This document shows positions 6,804-9,527 of a stretch of DNA of 9,527 bases, one piece after another. The stretch is from an uncultured Bdellovibrio sp. (GTDB lineage: Bacteria; Bdellovibrionota; Bdellovibrionia; Bdellovibrionales; Bdellovibrionaceae): the NCBI GenBank assembly GCA_946482355.1, contig CAMLRE010000046.1, forward strand, positions 1-9,527, read 5' to 3'. Under the pieces are notes generated by a model that ran no database searches, had not been told where the DNA came from, and was given only the letters and a program-made list of their open reading frames with translations. A program made the translations under genes and the position numbers. The stretch's first letter is position 1; every line of letters begins with the position of its first letter.

Positions 6804-7595
6804 TTAACCTTTAAAGAAATTACGTTTTACGATGTTTAAGAAATCAGAGCTGAAATTATTTAATTGAGTTTCTTCACGTTTAATTTCGGTAATAAAGTGA
6901 TTGTAAATCATCACCGCCGGAATCGCTGCCGCAAGACCAATAGCCGTTGTGATTAAGGCTTCAGAAATACCCGGAGCCACAGCCGCTAAGCTGGCAGAAC
7001 CAGTTTGGCCGATCATTTGGAATGAATTCATAATACCCCAAACAGTACCGAATAAACCGATGAATGGGCCTGTCGAACCCGTTGAAGCTAAAACAGTTAA
7101 GCGAGATTCAAGATGTTCAACTTCATTTTCAATCGCTTTTCTCATAGAACGTTCTAAGTTATCTAAACCTGCAAGTAACGGTGGTTCGGTTTCGCTGCCG
7201 ATATTTTTGTTTAACATCGGTGATTCGGCGATTTTTTTCATTTCAGCATAAGCTGCTTTAAACACGCGTGCGTGCGATGAAGCTTTAAAAGCATCAATTT
7301 TTTCATTTAATTCATCAAGTGAACTTGTTTTCCAGAAAACATTATCAAACGCTTTGTTCGCAGCCTGAACTTGCTTAAGGTCCTGGTATTTATTCCAGGC
7401 AATACCCCAACACATAACCGAAAGCGAAACCAGAATCATGATCACAGCTTGAACCAGAAGGCTTGCGTGCATAATTGATTCAAGAGCACCCATTTTCACC
7501 GCGACGTTTGTCGAGGTCTGAGTTTGGGCCACAACTGTTTCAACAGATAAAAAAAGTGATACAATGATGAAGAGTAAAGAATTGATTTTTTTCAT
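6804..7595 (-). CDS. tolQ: Tol-Pal motor protein TolQ (ExbB/TolQ family) with N-terminal signal-like extension
   Basis: TolQ is the pentameric stator of the inner-membrane TolQRA proton motor. Residues 35-263 correspond to ordinary TolQ: TM1 about 44-64, a long cytoplasmic domain (about 66-165), TM2 (about 168-190) with the signature G-L-F-G-T-V-W-G-I-M, and TM3 (about 210-232) with A-P-G-I-S-E-A-L-I-T-T-A-I-G. The two pore threonines are present as Thr184 and Thr217. Unlike E. coli TolQ, there are about 34 extra N-terminal residues that look like a Sec signal peptide: Lys2-Lys3, a hydrophobic core at 7-18 and V-V-A before Gln24. Cleavage would leave a periplasmic N-terminus, which fits TolQ topology. 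No Shine-Dalgarno sequence precedes the ATG. A later start at Met35 is possible but also lacks one. It is the first gene of the minus-strand run and is divergent from the transglycosylase gene. Confidence 0.94.
   Translation of the reverse strand: MKKINSLLFIIVSLFLSVETVVAQTQTSTNVAVKMGALESIMHASLLVQAVIMILVSLSVMCWGIAWNKYQDLKQVQAANKAFDNVFWKTSSLDELNEKIDAFKASSHARVFKAAYAEMKKIAESPMLNKNIGSETEPPLLAGLDNLERSMRKAIENEVEHLESRLTVLASTGSTGPFIGLFGTVWGIMNSFQMIGQTGSASLAAVAPGISEALITTAIGLAAAIPAVMIYNHFITEIKREETQLNNFSSDFLNIVKRNFFKG
7557..7565 (+). promoter_or_regulatory. Extended -10 promoter for the transglycosylase-like gene, inside tolQ
   Basis: TGATACAAT is an extended -10 element (TGn followed by TACAAT, 5 of 6 to TATAAT). 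Transcription would begin near 7572 and give a leader of about 36 nt before the GTG at 7608. The -35 is weak (TTTCAA at 7538-7543, 16-nt spacer). The element lies within the codons for the TolQ signal-like segment on the other strand. Confidence 0.5.
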
Positions 7596-7600
7596 GAGGA
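7596..7600 (+). promoter_or_regulatory. Shine-Dalgarno GAGGA deciding the GTG start of the transglycosylase-like gene
   Basis: GAGGA lies 7 nt before GTG (7608-7610) and fills almost half of the 12-bp gap to the divergent tolQ start. No ATG is available upstream of the hydrophobic leader in this frame, so GTG is the best start. Confidence 0.7.
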
Positions 7601-7601
7601 T

Positions 7602-7607
7602 ATTTTA
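7602..7607 (-). promoter_or_regulatory. Possible -10 box of tolQ placed for a leaderless transcript
   Basis: In minus sense TAAAAT (5 of 6 to TATAAT) is followed by six bases and then the tolQ ATG, so the usual +1 position falls on the A of the start codon. tolQ has no Shine-Dalgarno sequence, which agrees with a leaderless mRNA. The -35 is poor (TTCAAG, 19-nt spacer), so an upstream promoter inside the transglycosylase gene remains possible. Confidence 0.35.
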
Positions 7608-8735
7608 GTGAAGTTTAAAGGTGCAAGCAACTTGAATCACAAATTAATTGCTCTGTTGTTGAGTTTGTTTTTTTTGATTCAGTGTGTTCAAAAATCTGTA
7701 GATCGTGCACCGAGCTCAGTTCCACTCGCAAAATCGGCGCAATCTTCATCAGCAAAGCCTGAGTTCGAAATTTGTCACTCTCGAAGTAAACTTTACTTAG
7801 AAGATCAGATTTTAAGAATGCCGGCAGAGTATGTGGCTGATCACAGCGATGATTGGGATAAAAAAATTCCGATTCAATGTATTCAATTTGCGCAAAAAAA
7901 CTTTAAAGGAAGCTTCGCTTACTGCAATAACGAAGATGAAAAACCAAAAGTTGGAGCGGCTCGCCCTTGTTTAACTGAAAATTACACGCGTCTTGTTTAC
8001 AATGCTTACCACGATGTGAAAGATTGTTTTAACTTAGATCCGAAAAGTTCGTTCTTACAAATCATGATTGAAAGCGGTTTTCACATCAACGCCATTAACC
8101 GCACAGGGTTTGATGCGGGTGTTGCGCAAATGACTAAAAACGGCATGTTACGTGTGACTGAACGTGATCTGGTTGAAAAAACCCGCCGTGTGCTTTTAGA
8201 AAGCAACAGCCCAAGCTGCCAGCGCATTGCAAGTACTGTGGGTAAGTTAGATGTTGATGCATTTTCGATTAACAAGCGCTGTTCAATGATGTCGTTACCA
8301 GAAAATCCTTACCGCGGATTTTTACTTCACTATTTACATGCTTTACGTGACCAAATTTTCTTTAAACAGCAGCTCGTAAAACTTCGTCCAGAAATTGAAT
8401 CTATTCTAACTCCGCAAATGGTCGAACAGTTTGTGTACTTCGCCTATAATCGTGGAATTACGGGCACATTGCGCTTGATTGATGGATATTATAAAAACCG
8501 CAAAGCCGTGGGCCAAGTGGTTAAGTCATCTGATTTTGTGACGTGGCAGAATTTAAGCGATATCCGCTCAACAATGCGCCGAGAGCCCGCGATGCGCGAG
8601 CAATTAAAAAAATCAAAAATTAAAAAATTATCTTTTATGGAATACGCGATTATTCAAAACCAACCGTATATGGCTAATATGGCTGAAGCGCGTGATATGG
8701 TTAAGCGCTACATGCAAAATCGCTGTATTGAGTAG
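7608..8735 (+). CDS. Lytic-transglycosylase-like (SLT domain) putative lipoprotein
   Basis: A 375-residue envelope protein likely to cleave peptidoglycan glycan strands. Residues 1-26 form a lipoprotein-type signal (hydrophobic 13-24, L-I-Q before Cys26; Gln at -1 is not standard). A low-complexity Ser/Ala linker (33-50) follows. The SLT signature is at 149-176: catalytic Glu155 in I-E-S-G-F, N-A-I-N at 161-164, G167, and A-G-V-A-Q-M-T at 170-176, matching the usual E-S-x-F ... A-x-S-x-x-G-A-x-G-L-M-Q pattern. The second family motif is A-Y-N-R-G (279-283), corresponding to Y-N-x-G. Eight further cysteines (56, 91, 106, 121, 140, 204, 225, 373) suggest up to four disulfides, unusual for this family. 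The start is GTG with GAGGA 7 nt upstream. It is divergent from tolQ by 12 bp, which may link its expression to the Tol motor. Activity is inferred. Confidence 0.83.
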   Translation: MKFKGASNLNHKLIALLLSLFFLIQCVQKSVDRAPSSVPLAKSAQSSSAKPEFEICHSRSKLYLEDQILRMPAEYVADHSDDWDKKIPIQCIQFAQKNFKGSFAYCNNEDEKPKVGAARPCLTENYTRLVYNAYHDVKDCFNLDPKSSFLQIMIESGFHINAINRTGFDAGVAQMTKNGMLRVTERDLVEKTRRVLLESNSPSCQRIASTVGKLDVDAFSINKRCSMMSLPENPYRGFLLHYLHALRDQIFFKQQLVKLRPEIESILTPQMVEQFVYFAYNRGITGTLRLIDGYYKNRKAVGQVVKSSDFVTWQNLSDIRSTMRREPAMREQLKKSKIKKLSFMEYAIIQNQPYMANMAEARDMVKRYMQNRCIE

Positions 8736-8754
8736 TATTTGGCAGTGACTACTC
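8730..8754. repeat. Inverted repeat spanning two convergent stop codons
   Basis: GAGTAGT (8730-8736) and ACTACTC (8748-8754) form perfect 7-bp arms around an 11-nt loop. Each arm contains the final Glu codon and TAG stop of one of the two convergent genes, so the symmetry partly follows from both ending GAG-TAG. It could form a hairpin in either transcript, but no U-tract follows on either side, so it is at best a weak terminator. Confidence 0.45.
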
Positions 8755-9513
8755 TTGAACAATAATTCCCAATGGATTTAACTTTTTAGCTTCTTCAACT
8801 TCACCAGCTGAAATAGGCCCAATAATTGTTTTTTTGAAACGGCGTTTAAGTTCGTTTTGCAAAGTTTCTGTGTAGAAGGGTTGTTTGTAATACGTTAATG
8901 GGTAAATTAAAACGTCAGCACGCATAGTAGCCGCTTCAATCAGATTTAAAGATTCCATCGCTTTAAGCTTTAAAATTTCAGGCTGAGTTGTGCCGTATAG
9001 AAATGTCGGCTGAAGTTCTTTAATAGATTTAGCCAAAACTTCGTAAGGCGTTGTGACGATAAAGTTTTCGCCTTTTTCAAGACCTAGTGCTTTGATGGCG
9101 TCTGTGAAAATCAAATGTCCAGCAATCGCGTTTTCAACTAAGTTAAAAATAATTTTACGTTTTTGTAGTTGGTCTTTAAATTTATCTAAAGGTAAAACTT
9201 CTTTTTCAACATCGGCAAAAAGTTTATTGCGAATATCTTTCGTGTGATCAAGAGATTGATCAACGTTTGTGGCAACGATCACGACTTTTTGATCTTTCGT
9301 ATTTGCAATATCTAAGTAAACATTGTCGTTGGTGTTCATTAACACTTGTTCAACTTGGGCAAACTGCGGCTTTTTAAAAATTAAAACTTCAGATGTTTCG
9401 TAAAAAGGGTGTTTGTAATCAGAGTAGGGCTGTGAAAGACCCCAAAATTTCACGGTAAAAAAAGTAACAGTACAAACAAATAGCGAAGCTAAGATAGCTT
9501 GAATAATTCTCAT
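8749..9513 (-). CDS. Membrane-anchored GDPD-like protein lacking catalytic residues
   Basis: From the ATG at 9513 this is 254 residues with an N-terminal membrane anchor or signal (about 3-24) and a soluble domain outside the cytoplasm. The order of motifs resembles glycerophosphodiester phosphodiesterases: Y-L-D-I-A-N-T-K-D (66-74, like E-x-D-x-x-x-T-K-D), F-N-L-V-E (123-127, like N-I-E), V-T-T-P-Y-E-V-L (153-160, like S-S-F then L), L-Q-P-T-F-L-Y-G (168-175) and a closing L-G-I-I-V-Q-E (248-254, like G-I-I-T-D). Key residues are missing. There is no H-R-G near the start, the first metal-binding Glu is Tyr66, and the H-D motif after strand 3 is replaced by A-T-N. It is probably not an active phosphodiesterase and may bind a ligand. 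The start is uncertain: an in-frame TTG lies at 9522, no stop precedes it within the window, and no Shine-Dalgarno sequence is visible. It converges on the transglycosylase-like gene, 13 bp apart. Confidence 0.6.
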   Translation of the reverse strand: MRIIQAILASLFVCTVTFFTVKFWGLSQPYSDYKHPFYETSEVLIFKKPQFAQVEQVLMNTNDNVYLDIANTKDQKVVIVATNVDQSLDHTKDIRNKLFADVEKEVLPLDKFKDQLQKRKIIFNLVENAIAGHLIFTDAIKALGLEKGENFIVTTPYEVLAKSIKELQPTFLYGTTQPEILKLKAMESLNLIEAATMRADVLIYPLTYYKQPFYTETLQNELKRRFKKTIIGPISAGEVEEAKKLNPLGIIVQE

Positions 9514-9527
9514 AGCGAGCAATCTAT

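Noticed and set aside
6533..7251. Plus-strand open frames opposite tolR and tolQ
   Set aside because: They are antisense shadows of strongly recognisable TolR and TolQ coding sequence.
1..9527. Mobile element, CRISPR array, tRNA or defence system
   Set aside because: No transposase or integrase, no regularly spaced repeats, no tRNA-like cloverleaf and no defence domains were seen on either strand.

Overview
The window is a compact, AT-rich, gene-dense stretch from a Gram-negative bacterium. The tol genes, periplasmic and outer-membrane signal peptides, two probable lipoproteins with loose lipoboxes, TTG/GTG starts and the pairing of tol genes with tandem cyclophilins suggest a Bdellovibrio-like (Bdellovibrionota) genome. 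That assignment is inference from style and content, because no rRNA or other phylogenetic marker is present.

Layout. Positions 1-1179 (minus) hold the first 393 codons of an unrecognised exported protein that runs off the left edge. A 156-bp divergent intergenic region separates it from a plus-strand exported alpha/beta-hydrolase (lipase/esterase, 1336-2922). That gene ends at a strong bidirectional terminator (2923-2950). A minus-strand run facing it reads, in transcription order, tolQ (7595-6804), tolR, tolA, tolB (ending at 4184), then after 60 bp a membrane-anchored or exported cyclophilin (4123-3491) and a cytoplasmic cyclophilin (3476-2973). Divergent from tolQ, with only 12 bp between start codons, is a plus-strand lytic-transglycosylase-like lipoprotein (7608-8735). 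It converges, 13 bp apart, on a minus-strand membrane-anchored protein (8749-9513 or longer) that looks like a glycerophosphodiester phosphodiesterase barrel without its catalytic residues.

How they fit. TolQ/TolR form the proton-driven inner-membrane motor, TolA transmits force across the periplasm and TolB is the periplasmic propeller partner. pal, the usual outer-membrane partner, is not in this window. The neighbours are all plausible envelope proteins: a peptidoglycan lyase, an exported proline isomerase, an exported lipase and an anchored GDPD-like protein. This is a cell-envelope maintenance region rather than a mobile or defence island. I saw no tRNA, rRNA, CRISPR array, insertion sequence or phage gene.

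The most unusual points are a signal-peptide-like extension on TolQ, the interlocked tolQ/transglycosylase promoter region with a possibly leaderless tolQ mRNA, cyclophilins in the place where pal is usual, and the apparently catalytically dead GDPD-like protein.
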